This document shows positions 1-8,121 of a stretch of DNA of 64,000 bases, piece after piece; position 1 is the first letter of the stretch, and every line of letters starts with the position of its first letter. The notes under the pieces are model-generated. The model had not been told where the DNA came from. It did not search any database and was given only the letters and a program-made list of their open reading frames with translations. The stretch is taken from positions 1-64,000 of the forward strand of contig CAAFYG010000028.1 in the NCBI GenBank assembly GCA_900767195.1. The letters run 5' to 3'. Origin of the DNA: Clostridia bacterium (GTDB lineage Bacteria > Bacillota > Clostridia > Christensenellales > Borkfalkiaceae). The translations under genes and the position numbers were made by a program.

Positions 1-1836
1 GTCGGAATTGCGTACGGTGGAAAGTCGGTGCGCGATTACGAACACCGTTCTGCCCTTCATCAGTTTATCCATGCCGTCCTGTACGAGCGCTTCCGTGCGC
101 GTATCAATCGACGACGTGGCTTCGTCTAAAATCATTGCCGGCGTATCCGCCACCGCCGCGCGCGCGATCGATAACAGTTGCCGCTGCCCCTGCGACAAGT
201 TCGCCCCGTTGCCCGTGAGCATCGTTTCGTATCCGTGCGGCAACCGCGTGATAAAATCGTGCGCGTTGGCAAGCTTCGCCGCCGCAATACACTCTTCGTC
301 GGTGGCGTCTAATCTGCCGTACCGGATATTTTCCATCACCGTTCCCGTGAACAGGTTCGTATCCTGCAACACGATGCCCAGCGAGCGGCGCAGATCGTCT
401 TTTCTGATCTTGTTGATATTGATGCCGTCGTAACGGATTTTGCCGTCCGCGATATCGTAAAAGCGGTTGATCAGGTTGGTGATTGTGGTTTTGCCCGCGC
501 CCGTCGCGCCTACGAACGCGATCTTCTGCCCCGGGCGCGCGTACAACGTTACGTCGGTAAGCACCTGCTTTTCGGGCGTGTACCCGAAATCCACGTGATC
601 AAGCACGATATCCCCTTTCAGCTCGGTGTACGTGATTTCGCCCGTGGCTTTATGCAAATGCTTCCATGCCCAAAGTTCGGTGCGTTCCTGCGTTTCCGTA
701 AGTTCGCCGTTTTCGCCGCGTTTCGCGTTGACGAGCGTTACGTAGCCGTCGTCGGTTTCGGGCTGTTCGTCCATCATGTCGAACACGCGCGACGCGCCCG
801 CCAAGCCCATGGCGATCATGGATACCTGCTGCGACATTTCGTTTACCGCCTGCGTGGATCTTCGCGCCATGCCGAGAAAAGGTATGATAAAACCGAACGA
901 AATGGGAATCAGTCCCGTTTTAAACGACGAAATGCCGATGTTTTTAATGCCGGACGCAAACAACAAGCCGCCGCAAATCGCAAGAAAAACATAGGTGAAA
1001 TTGCCGATATTGCCGAGAATAGGACCGAGTACGTTGCCGTAGACGTGCGCGTTTTTCGCATCGGTATACAGCTGTTCGTTATACTGATCGAAATCGGCTT
1101 TGGCGCGCTCTTCGTGGGTGAAAACTTTCACCACTTTCTGCCCTTTCATCATCTCTTCCACGAAGCCTTCTTCGCTGCCGAGCGAGCGTTGCTGCGCCAC
1201 CATATATTTTGAGGACGCGCCGCCCACCTTTTTTACGACGAGGAACATACTTACGCAACAAAGCACGAACACCGCCGACATGATTACGGAATACCAAAGC
1301 ATGAGCGAAACCGCCACAAGCAGCGTGAGCGAGCTCGATAAAAGCGTTGGAATACTCTGCCCCACAAGCTGACGGAGCGCGTCGGTATCGTTGGTATACG
1401 TAGACATGATTTCGCCGTGCGCGTGAGTATCGAAAAATTTTACGGGAAGCGTTTCCATTTTATCGAACATATCGCGGCGAGCGTGATACAACGTGCCCTG
1501 CGTTACCACCGCCATGATGCGGTTGTACGTAAACGTGGCGAGAAGCGCGAGGAAGTAGCACGAGCCCATTACGATGATGAACGTGCGAAGCCGCTCTTTT
1601 ACGCTTTCGTAGCCGCCAACGATGCCGGGATTCATAATATCGTCGATATTTTTTTGCATAAACAGCGAAGAAATCAGTCCGCCGCCCGCGCTGACGATTA
1701 AGCATACGAGCACGGCGAGAAGATGCCATTTATAATATTTGAAAACGTATTTGATAAGGCGCGGAAACGTACCCTTTTTTATTGCGCCTTTTTGCACTGC
1801 CATGCCGCGCATGCGCCCGCCTTTCATTCCCGCCAT
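1..1836 (-). CDS. Heterodimeric ABC exporter subunit, fused membrane and ATPase domains (3' end cut by window edge)
   Basis: The reading frame is open from an ATG at 1836 to base 1 (612 codons), so only about the last 20-30 residues should be missing. The N-terminal half carries six hydrophobic segments of an ABC exporter membrane domain. The C-terminal half has Walker A (GATGAGKT), a signature loop reading LSQGQ instead of LSGGQ, Walker B with the catalytic glutamate (MILDEATSSID) and the H-loop (VIAHRLSTVRNSD). A GGAGG lies 9 bases before the ATG. The start overlaps the stop of the upstream exporter gene by one base (TAATG), so the two are translationally coupled. A complete Walker B with an altered signature is the pattern of the TM288/BmrD-type partner of heterodimeric exporters. 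Substrate is unknown; the MarR gene in the operon suggests drug or toxic-compound efflux. Confidence 0.93.
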   Translation of the reverse strand, partial: MAGMKGGRMRGMAVQKGAIKKGTFPRLIKYVFKYYKWHLLAVLVCLIVSAGGGLISSLFMQKNIDDIMNPGIVGGYESVKERLRTFIIVMGSCYFLALLATFTYNRIMAVVTQGTLYHARRDMFDKMETLPVKFFDTHAHGEIMSTYTNDTDALRQLVGQSIPTLLSSSLTLLVAVSLMLWYSVIMSAVFVLCCVSMFLVVKKVGGASSKYMVAQQRSLGSEEGFVEEMMKGQKVVKVFTHEERAKADFDQYNEQLYTDAKNAHVYGNVLGPILGNIGNFTYVFLAICGGLLFASGIKNIGISSFKTGLIPISFGFIIPFLGMARRSTQAVNEMSQQVSMIAMGLAGASRVFDMMDEQPETDDGYVTLVNAKRGENGELTETQERTELWAWKHLHKATGEITYTELKGDIVLDHVDFGYTPEKQVLTDVTLYARPGQKIAFVGATGAGKTTITNLINRFYDIADGKIRYDGININKIRKDDLRRSLGIVLQDTNLFTGTVMENIRYGRLDATDEECIAAAKLANAHDFITRLPHGYETMLTGNGANLSQGQRQLLSIARAAVADTPAMILDEATSSIDTRTEALVQDGMDKLMKGRTVFVIAHRLSTVRNSD

Positions 1837-3656
1837 TATGCCTGCCCTCCTTCCGATTGTTCCGCGCCGTGCGTATCCTGCGCTTCTTCGGCGGCGTTTT
1901 TGCCGCGCGTTTGCGATTCGTACACTTCGCGGTAGATTTCGCTTTTTTGCATAAGTTCTTCGTGCGTGCCGCACGCCGCGATTTTTCCGCCTTCCATCAC
2001 GATGATTTTATCCGCTTCTTCCACGCTTGCCACGCGTTGCGCGATAATTATCTTCGTAGTGCCGGGAATTTCCTTTAAAAACGCCGCGCGGATAAGCGCG
2101 TCCGTTTTGGTATCCACGGCGGACGTGGAATCGTCTAAAATCAAAATCTTCGGCTTTTTCAAAAGTGCGCGCGCGATACAAAGCCGCTGCTTCTGTCCGC
2201 CCGAAACGTTCGTGCCGCCCTGCTCGATATACGTATCGTATTTATCGGGGAATTGCGAAATAAATTCGTCTGCCTGAGCCGCTTTGCACGCCGCCACCAG
2301 CTCTTCGTCGGTGGCGTGTTCGTTGCCCCAGCGCAGGTTTTCTTTGATCGTACCCGAAAACAGCACGTTCTTTTGCAGCACCACGGAAACCTGATTTCTG
2401 AGCGCGTTCAGATCGTATTTTCTCACGTCTTCGCCGCCCACTTTCACCGCGCCTTCCGTTACGTCGTACAGACGGGGGATCAGCTGAATCAGCGAAGTTT
2501 TCGAAGAGCCTGTGCCGCCCAAAATGCCCACCGTTTCGCCCGATTTAATTTGCAGATTGATATCGGAAAGCGCGTATTTTTCCGCTTCTTTCGAGTATTT
2601 GAAACTGACGTTTTCAAACGATACCGAGCCGTCTTTTACTTCCGTCAGGCCGTTTTCGGGGCTGACGAGATCGGATTTACATTCCAGCACTTCGGTGATA
2701 CGCTTTGCCGATTCTACCGACATCGTGAACATCACCATGATCATTGCCGCCATCATAAGCGAGGACAAAATCTGCACGCCGTACGTGATGACTGCGGATA
2801 CCATGGCGGGGGTGAAGTTGCCGTAGACCGCCTTGCCTTCCGCCGAAACGCTGCCCGCGCCGATCACCATTTTCGCGCCGAAATACGAGATGAAAAGCGA
2901 AGCCGCGTACATGGCAAACATCATGAGCGGCGAATTGAGCGCGATGATTTTTTCCGCTTTCGTGAAGTTATCGCGCACTTCGCCCGCCGCCTTATCGAAT
3001 TTCTTCTTTTCGTAGTCTTCGCGCACGAACGATTTCACCACGCGGATGCCGCCGACGTTTTCCTGTACGGAATTATTGAGCGCGTCGTACTTTTTGAAAA
3101 TACGGCGGAAAAGCGGCACGGCATTTCGCATGATCAGGAAAAGTCCGAACGCGAGAACGGGCAGAATCACCACGTAGATCATCGTGAGCTTCACCGAAAT
3201 CGTGCAGCCCATAACGATTGCGAAAATAAACATGAGCGGCACGCGGATTACGATGCGCAGGCACATCTGAAACGCCATCTGCACGTTGGTGACGTCGGTG
3301 GTAAGGCGCGTGACGAGCGAGGACGTAGAGAATTTGTCTACGTCTTTAAAAGAGAAGTCCTGCACCGCATAGAAGAGATCTTTCCGAAGATTTTTCGCGA
3401 AGCCGCAGCTGGCGATTGCGGCGTATTTGCCGCCCATCACCCCGCCCGTAAGCGAGAAAATCGCAAGCACGAGCATGACGCCGCCGAAAATGAGAATCTG
3501 CGACATCGGCACGTTGCCCGTAGCGTCGGTGGCGAGCATGCGCGTCATCATGTACGGAATAAGACATTCGCACACCGCTTCGAGCATCATAAAAAACGGC
3601 GTGACGAGCGCGGGTTTTTTGTATTCCCGTACGCTTTTTAACAGAGTTTTTACCAT
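1836..3656 (-). CDS. Heterodimeric ABC exporter subunit with degenerate ATPase site
   Basis: This 606-residue protein has an ABC exporter membrane domain (about residues 15-310) followed by a nucleotide-binding domain. Walker A reads GGTGSSKTS, the signature is the canonical VSGGQ, Walker B ends in Asp-Asp (ILILDDSTSAVD) instead of Asp-Glu, and the H-loop histidine is Gln (IIIAQR). Loss of the catalytic Glu and His while keeping a good signature is the hallmark of the TM287/BmrC-like half of heterodimeric exporters; its canonical signature completes the active site of the partner encoded next. It lies 49 bases after the MarR gene and one base into the next exporter gene. Residues and order agree with a two-gene efflux pump; the transported compound cannot be read from the sequence. 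Confidence 0.94.
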   Translation of the reverse strand: MVKTLLKSVREYKKPALVTPFFMMLEAVCECLIPYMMTRMLATDATGNVPMSQILIFGGVMLVLAIFSLTGGVMGGKYAAIASCGFAKNLRKDLFYAVQDFSFKDVDKFSTSSLVTRLTTDVTNVQMAFQMCLRIVIRVPLMFIFAIVMGCTISVKLTMIYVVILPVLAFGLFLIMRNAVPLFRRIFKKYDALNNSVQENVGGIRVVKSFVREDYEKKKFDKAAGEVRDNFTKAEKIIALNSPLMMFAMYAASLFISYFGAKMVIGAGSVSAEGKAVYGNFTPAMVSAVITYGVQILSSLMMAAMIMVMFTMSVESAKRITEVLECKSDLVSPENGLTEVKDGSVSFENVSFKYSKEAEKYALSDINLQIKSGETVGILGGTGSSKTSLIQLIPRLYDVTEGAVKVGGEDVRKYDLNALRNQVSVVLQKNVLFSGTIKENLRWGNEHATDEELVAACKAAQADEFISQFPDKYDTYIEQGGTNVSGGQKQRLCIARALLKKPKILILDDSTSAVDTKTDALIRAAFLKEIPGTTKIIIAQRVASVEEADKIIVMEGGKIAACGTHEELMQKSEIYREVYESQTRGKNAAEEAQDTHGAEQSEGGQA

Positions 3657-3705
3657 ACTTTCTTTCCTTTTTCGCCTTGATTATTATACGTTTTATTGCT
3701 TTTTA

Positions 3706-4245
3706 TTACTTTGTATTCATCGATCTTGCTTTCGACTGCGCTTTTTCCGTCGCGCTTTCCTGCGGCAATTCGTCGGTGGCTTCGCGCACGTTGTTATAAA
3801 TGCGTTCGAGATTTTTTCGCATCGTTTCTTTTTCGTTCTCGGAAAAGCCCTTCAAAAGCATTGTTTCGAGCTCCGCGCGACGGCGTTTCATTTCGTCGAA
3901 CGAGGCGTATTCCTTTTCGGTGAGCCGCACCGTTTTCGCGCGGGAATCCGCTTTGCTCTTTTCACGCATTACATAGCCTTTTTCGGCAAGCCGCGAAATA
4001 ATGCCGGATACGGTGGCGTGAGATACGTCAAGATACGTTTCGATTTCTTTCATCGAACATTCGCCGCCCGCGTGCGTGTGCAGAAAAAACAGCACTTTGC
4101 CCTGCGCGTAGGTGATATCGTGATTAAACCCCTGCTTATCGGCATACGCCTGCAAACGTTCGGTGATCTTTTTTAAGTATACCCCTACGTCTTTGCGGCG
4201 TTCGCACGTCGTTTCCGCCCCGCCGTTCGATACCTTTTCTTCCAT
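3706..4245 (-). CDS. MarR-family transcriptional repressor of the exporter operon
   Basis: A 179-residue winged-helix protein. The recognition-helix region reads MKEIETYLDVSHATVSGIIS, and the wing follows (LAEKGYVMREKSKADSRAKTVRLTEKE), both typical of MarR proteins. The frame stays open upstream to 4350, but that would start upstream of the transcription start predicted from the promoter at 4322-4350. The ATG at 4245 has GGGAG in front of it and begins MEEKVSNGG, so I chose it. The first 30 residues are polar and the C-terminal 20 residues look disordered. It is the first gene of an operon with the two ABC exporter genes and probably represses its own promoter through the inverted repeat at 4328-4341, released by a ligand. 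Family assignment is firm; ligand unknown. Confidence 0.93.
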   Translation of the reverse strand: MEEKVSNGGAETTCERRKDVGVYLKKITERLQAYADKQGFNHDITYAQGKVLFFLHTHAGGECSMKEIETYLDVSHATVSGIISRLAEKGYVMREKSKADSRAKTVRLTEKEYASFDEMKRRRAELETMLLKGFSENEKETMRKNLERIYNNVREATDELPQESATEKAQSKARSMNTK

Positions 4246-4321
4246 TCGCTCTCCCACGGCGCGTCTTTTTTGCGTTTTGCGTTTTTGCGTTTCGCTTTCG
4301 CCTTTTGCGCCGATTATCTTT

Positions 4322-4350
4322 ATTATATGTAGCGTGCTACAAAAAGTCAA
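4322..4350 (-). promoter_or_regulatory. Sigma-A promoter of the marR-exporter operon
   Basis: Reading the minus strand, TTGACT (4350-4345) and TATAAT (4327-4322) are separated by exactly 17 bases. Transcription should begin near 4315, giving a 5' UTR of about 70 bases before the MarR ATG at 4245. Confidence 0.85.
4328..4341. promoter_or_regulatory. Putative MarR operator inside the promoter spacer
   Basis: TGTAGC-GT-GCTACA is a perfect 6-bp inverted repeat with a 2-base centre, placed entirely between the -35 and -10 boxes. Binding here would block RNA polymerase. This fits MarR autoregulation, which is known for the family; the assignment to this MarR is inference from position. Confidence 0.72.
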
Positions 4351-4400
4351 GCGATTTATCGCAAAATTTTTCGTTTCACGGAATTTTCATCAAAGCAAAC

Positions 4401-4427
4401 AAAAAACCGCCCCGACTTTGGGCGGTT
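4401..4427 (-). terminator. Rho-independent terminator of rplS
   Basis: On the minus strand AACCGCCC and GGGCGGTT form a perfect 8-bp stem (4420-4427 with 4405-4412) with a 7-base loop, running straight into a T-rich tail at 4401-4406. It lies 40 bases after the rplS stop and ends the rplS transcript before the marR promoter. Confidence 0.88.
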
Positions 4428-4466
4428 AATTCGATTGTGCTTAAAAAATTGCTTTTCCTTTCGGGA

Positions 4467-4811
4467 TTAAAGCTTCTCCTTGACTTTCGCCGCTTTCCCG
4501 GTGAGATCGCGAAGATAATAGAGTTTCGCTCTTCTCACTTTACCCTTTCTCACTACCGTGATGGAAGCGATTTTGGGCGAGTGAAGGGGATAAGTCTTTT
4601 CTACGCCTACGCCGTAAGAAATATGACGTACGGTGAAGGTTTCCTGAATACCGCCGTTCTTTCTGGCGATAACGATACCTTCGAAATTCTGGATTCTTTC
4701 CTTGCCGCCTTCGATGATTTTGTAGCCTACCTTTACGGTGTCGCCTACGTTGAATACGGGCAGATCGGTTTTCATGCTTTCCGCGTCGATCGCTTTGATC
4801 AGTTCGCTCAT
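4467..4811 (-). CDS. rplS: Ribosomal protein bL19
   Basis: A 114-residue protein, the normal length for bacterial L19. It shows the family's conserved core: [13 protein letters not shown] near residue 20, [16 protein letters not shown] near 40, [23 protein letters not shown] near 58, and the basic [19 protein letters not shown] near the end. L19 lies at the 30S-50S interface of the large subunit. The ATG at 4811 has AGGAGG nine bases upstream. It is transcribed alone, with its own promoter, a leader of about 100 bases and a terminator. Usual neighbours such as trmD and rimM are not adjacent here, so the gene appears detached from the common rpsP-rimM-trmD-rplS cluster. Confidence 0.98.
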   Translation of the reverse strand: MSELIKAIDAESMKTDLPVFNVGDTVKVGYKIIEGGKERIQNFEGIVIARKNGGIQETFTVRHISYGVGVEKTYPLHSPKIASITVVRKGKVRRAKLYYLRDLTGKAAKVKEKL

Positions 4812-4913
4812 TTGTGACTTTACCTCCTTTTTATAAAACGTGACGTTCTCGATCTGCTGCGCGAGTCCTCCCCGCGCCCTTTTCTTTTTAGGTCGGCGGA
4901 ACGCCCGAAGTCG
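4812..4913 (-). promoter_or_regulatory. rplS 5' leader, candidate L19 autoregulatory leader
   Basis: From the predicted transcription start near 4913 to the ATG there are about 100 untranslated bases containing GC-rich blocks (around 4860-4905) and then AAGGAGG at 4820-4826. Firmicutes rplS genes often carry an L19 leader RNA. Length and position fit, but I could not confirm the consensus fold by eye. Confidence 0.4.
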
Positions 4914-4919
4914 CTAACT

Positions 4920-4949
4920 ATTATAAAGCATAAGCGGCGGATTCGTCAA
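4920..4949 (-). promoter_or_regulatory. Sigma-A promoter of rplS
   Basis: On the minus strand TTGACG (4949-4944) and TATAAT (4925-4920) are 18 bases apart. The region from here to 5115 holds no gene, only short hairpins. Confidence 0.8.
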
Positions 4950-5058
4950 GCGTTTTTGACTATGTTTCGTCGTTTTTTTGCTTTTTTTCCGCAAACTTTT
5001 TATGAAAGGCTGCGGCTTGCCGCAATAGGAAGTACATTTGCCGCTTCGGCTTGCGCTA

Positions 5059-5078
5059 AAATGTTTTTCGAAACATTT
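5059..5078 (-). terminator. Weak hairpin after the toroid glycosidase-like gene
   Basis: AAATGTTT and AAACATTT form an 8-bp AT-rich stem around a 4-base loop, about 40 bases after the stop at 5116. There is no clear T-tract, so it may be a weak terminator or only a local fold. A second small palindrome (TGCGGC-TT-GCCGCA form) lies at 5011-5024. Confidence 0.35.
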
Positions 5079-5115
5079 CTGTTCGCGCCGTATAACAAGC
5101 GAAACGAACAATTGC

Positions 5116-7092
5116 TTACAAATCAAAAATCTCGTCGAAGGCGCGGATCCAGACGTATCTCGTCAGGCCGCTGTCGGTCAGTTTCGGTTTGCCGAGACGG
5201 ATTTCGTGTTTCACTTCGGCACAGTCCTTCGTAAAACCGCCGCCCTTAATATAATCGGCGCAATAGCACGAATACGTTTTGCCGCTCTTCGCCACTTTCG
5301 AGATATTGCTCATATATCCGTTGAACGCCTTTTCTTTGTATTCCTCGTTTCCCGTCAGTTTATAGTACCAATAATCCGCTTCGGCGCGCCAGATCGTCCA
5401 CGCATGCCCGAAACAGATCGACGGTCCGTCGCCGTCGCCTTCCCAGAAGGTTTCCCACCACCGAAGCGACGATCGGAAACACGGCGCGATCGGCGCGCGC
5501 GTCATCCACGCTTCGTGCATATCCAGAATTTCTTTCGCGCGCACGATATATTTCTCCACGCGCTTTATCTTCGCGCAGTAATATAAAAGCGAAAGCGCGG
5601 TGCAGGAAATCGAGCCGTCCTCCATTTCCGGATCGGTGAGCGGCGATACGTACGCCTCGGTGTGAAAACCTTTGCGGGAATACAAATACGCGGCGATTTG
5701 TTCGCTCGCCTTTTTGTATCGCGCCGCGAATGTTGGGTGCGTTTTTTCAAGCAGTACCGCCGCGTCGACAAACGGAATGATCAGGCAACATACCGTGGTG
5801 TAGTCCTCTTTTTCGCCGTTTAAAAAGCCCGTGAAAATCATTCCGTTTTCGAAGTGATTTTTCAAAACGTTATCGAGCGCGCCCGTGAAATATTCGAAAT
5901 ATTCCGCGTTGCCCGTCAATCGGTAAGCGTCCGTTAAAATCGTCACGCCGAATAACAATTCCTGTATCCGCCCCGATTCGAAAATATAATACGCCTCTTC
6001 GCCGCCGTGCGGCTTGTTATATATCGTACACCGCGGCACGGCTTTGGTTTCGTCCTTTTCCAGCATCGTTTCAAACGCCTTGCGCAATCGCTTCAGATAC
6101 TTCTCCTGCTTGCCGTAACGCAGCATATATCTCAGCATTGCGGACTGCCAGCACTGCGATTCGCAAAGATTTTTCGAAGTGCGTTCGATCTCCTCGTCCG
6201 ATACCGCGTCGAGCGCGCGCCGATACACCTCTTTGATATCGTCGAACGCGTAATACGCCGCGTCCAACCCGCGTTTTTTGCCGAAATACGGATACGCGCG
6301 GCAAAGCCCGTACTTTTTCGCTTCGATTTCAACGTATCTTTTGCCGTTTTCCTGCTTTACTTCGTACTTTTTTCCGCACGAAAGCACATAATCGCACGCG
6401 CCGTGTATTTGCAGACGAAGCGTTTCGCCGATTTTTACATAGCTGTTTTCGTACGACAGCGCGCAGGTGTGCAACGCGGCGCAAAGCAGGCTTATTCCGT
6501 CCTCTACCCCCGTCGTTTCGAAAATATACAGCTCCAGTCGTTTATTATGCGAGCCGGTGCCGTACGCCTGATCGAACGACGGCATAAACTCCAAAGACAC
6601 AAAGAAATGCCCCGGACAGTAATCGGACGAATAATTGCTTTTCCAACCGTCGCACTTCCCTTTCGGAAACAAAATCAGGTTTTTTCCGTTCGGATTCGAC
6701 AGATAGCAATATTTGTATCTGTTTCCCGCCGAGGTATACGGCGAATTTAAAAGATACTGATTTTGCCACCCGCCGCCGTTTTTCTTGCCCATAAAGTTGA
6801 TCGGCAATTCCAACGAAAACTCCGAAAGATCGTTCCGGGAAGTTTGCATCAGTATCCGCAAACCGCGCCTGCCGCATACCGTTACGAATTCGCAACTCAG
6901 CGACGTTTCCGTTTCTTCGCAGTACAATTCGCCCGCGGCGGACAGCGGCTCGAAATACGCTTTTCTGTCGTTATACGGCTTCGCATAATTTTTTGCGCCG
7001 CCCGCCGAAAGATTGTCCGTCTGCAATGTGTACCGTACAGCCGGCCGATCCCCGTTTAAGTATGTTTTTAACTGTTTTAACGCCTCTTTCAT
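5116..7092 (-). CDS. Putative glycosidase-like protein with an alpha-helical toroid domain
   Basis: A 658-residue cytoplasmic protein without a signal peptide. The N-terminal third looks beta-rich. From about residue 290 to the end it is a series of helices with the aromatic-rich spacing of alpha/alpha-toroid glycosidases and lyases, for example the RWWETFWEGDGDGPS and CFGHAWTIWRAEADYWYYK stretches near residues 540-570. I do not recognise a defined family, so the substrate is open. The ATG at 7092 has GGGAGG ahead of it; the frame continues upstream to 7398 but that part overlaps the araC gene and its promoter, so it is not used. It is transcribed divergently from the AraC-family gene at 7201, 108 bases away, which is the usual layout of a regulator and its target. 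Confidence 0.8.
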   Translation of the reverse strand: MKEALKQLKTYLNGDRPAVRYTLQTDNLSAGGAKNYAKPYNDRKAYFEPLSAAGELYCEETETSLSCEFVTVCGRRGLRILMQTSRNDLSEFSLELPINFMGKKNGGGWQNQYLLNSPYTSAGNRYKYCYLSNPNGKNLILFPKGKCDGWKSNYSSDYCPGHFFVSLEFMPSFDQAYGTGSHNKRLELYIFETTGVEDGISLLCAALHTCALSYENSYVKIGETLRLQIHGACDYVLSCGKKYEVKQENGKRYVEIEAKKYGLCRAYPYFGKKRGLDAAYYAFDDIKEVYRRALDAVSDEEIERTSKNLCESQCWQSAMLRYMLRYGKQEKYLKRLRKAFETMLEKDETKAVPRCTIYNKPHGGEEAYYIFESGRIQELLFGVTILTDAYRLTGNAEYFEYFTGALDNVLKNHFENGMIFTGFLNGEKEDYTTVCCLIIPFVDAAVLLEKTHPTFAARYKKASEQIAAYLYSRKGFHTEAYVSPLTDPEMEDGSISCTALSLLYYCAKIKRVEKYIVRAKEILDMHEAWMTRAPIAPCFRSSLRWWETFWEGDGDGPSICFGHAWTIWRAEADYWYYKLTGNEEYKEKAFNGYMSNISKVAKSGKTYSCYCADYIKGGGFTKDCAEVKHEIRLGKPKLTDSGLTRYVWIRAFDEIFDL

Positions 7093-7165
7093 CGCGTTTC
7101 CTCCCGATGTTTTTTGCGATTTTCCGCCGAAAACCGCCTTTTCGCCCGCATACGCGGCGAAACGT

Positions 7166-7194
7166 TTGACCGTCCTCGTCGTTTGTGATATAAT
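7166..7194 (+). promoter_or_regulatory. Extended -10 promoter giving a leaderless araC transcript
   Basis: TTGACC at 7166-7171 and TATAAT at 7189-7194 are 17 bases apart, and TGA directly before the -10 makes an extended -10 box. Only six bases separate the -10 from the ATG at 7201, so transcription should start at or within a base or two of the start codon. Confidence 0.8.
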
Positions 7195-7200
7195 GAAATC

Positions 7201-7998
7201 ATGAGTGATAAATTCGTTTTTTATATGGATAAAGTGTATGAAACCGAGCATACGGTGCAAATGCACACGCACCCTTGCTACGAACTCACGTATTACGCCG
7301 ACGGCACGGGCGCAACCGAAGTGGAAGGGGAAAAATTCCGTTTTATTCCGGGTACGTTTATTCTTGCCGCCCCCAACGCGCCGCACACCGAAACACATAA
7401 AGAGCGCGTTGCCGTGGTATGCGTTGGTTTCGATACTTCCACGCCTCTTCCTTCACGCCTTTTCGTGGATAAAGATCGCCGCGTGGCTGATACGCTCCGC
7501 ATTATCGGCAGAGAGCTGAAAGAAAAAAAATTATACTATCCTTCCGCGCTCGACGCCCTTTCCGAATTGCTTGTTTTAAACGTTTTGCGATCGGCGGCAG
7601 GTCCTGCGCGTATGTCGATGGATTTCGATCACGTGTTAAACTACATTACCGCACATGCCAACGAAACCACGAATATTAAAAAAATCGCCGCGGAATTACA
7701 CTATAACTACGATTATTTCCGCCAAAACTTTTTCGCGCGTATGGGTGTTTCCGCCACAGACTATCTGCAAAAAACAAAATTGAGCAACGCAAAAAAATAT
7801 CTGCTCGAAAGTAACCTTTCCGTTACGGAAATCGCCCGCCGAACGGGCTTTGCCACCGTTTCGCATTTCTGCCGCACGTTTACGGATTCCGAAGGACTCG
7901 CCCCCACGCAGTACCGCGAGAAAAACAAGCTCCCCGAATTTTCCGACATTCATTTCACGCCCACGGAAAAACGGCCGGAGCCGCCCCGACAAAAATAA
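7201..7998 (+). CDS. AraC-family transcriptional regulator (cupin sensor plus two-helix HTH)
   Basis: A 265-residue regulator. The N-terminal part (about 5-90) is a cupin-type sensor with the HTHPCYEL motif and an FIPGTFILAAPNAPH turn. The C-terminal 100 residues carry two helix-turn-helix units: IKKIAAELHYNYDYFRQNF near 165, and the AraC hallmark VTEIARRTGFATVSHFCRTF followed by APTQYRE near 215-245. There is no Shine-Dalgarno sequence before the ATG and the promoter places transcription start at the ATG itself, suggesting leaderless translation. It is divergent from the toroid glycosidase-like gene and probably senses a sugar released by that pathway. The last 25 residues are polar and look disordered. 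Confidence 0.93.
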   Translation: MSDKFVFYMDKVYETEHTVQMHTHPCYELTYYADGTGATEVEGEKFRFIPGTFILAAPNAPHTETHKERVAVVCVGFDTSTPLPSRLFVDKDRRVADTLRIIGRELKEKKLYYPSALDALSELLVLNVLRSAAGPARMSMDFDHVLNYITAHANETTNIKKIAAELHYNYDYFRQNFFARMGVSATDYLQKTKLSNAKKYLLESNLSVTEIARRTGFATVSHFCRTFTDSEGLAPTQYREKNKLPEFSDIHFTPTEKRPEPPRQK

Positions 7999-8012
7999 TG
8001 CGGCAAAAACGA

Positions 8013-8039
8013 TTCGATTGCTTCGATTGCTTCGATTGC
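8013..8039 (+). repeat. Three tandem copies of a 9-base unit
   Basis: TTCGATTGC is repeated exactly three times just after the araC stop codon and before the shared terminator hairpin. It is non-coding; a slippage repeat is the simplest explanation. Confidence 0.8.
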
Positions 8040-8066
8040 GGCACAAAAATTTTAAGCCGTCCCGCT

Positions 8067-8089
8067 GCCCGCGCAATATTTGCGCGGGC
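8067..8089. terminator. Bidirectional terminator hairpin between convergent genes
   Basis: GCCCGCGCAA and TTGCGCGGGC form a perfect 10-bp stem with a 3-base loop between the convergent araC (ending 7998) and the nucleoside-hydrolase-like gene (ending 8122). Short T and A runs lie on both sides (TTTT at 8095-8098, AAAATTTT at 8046-8053), so it may serve both strands, though neither tail is ideal. Confidence 0.62.
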
Positions 8090-8121
8090 GTTGCTTTTGC
8101 CGCGTTTTTACGGCTTTTCGG

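Noticed and set aside
7093..7398. N-terminal extension of the gene at 5116 up to 7398
   Set aside because: It would overlap the araC gene and its promoter and has no ribosome site; the ATG at 7092 has a good one.
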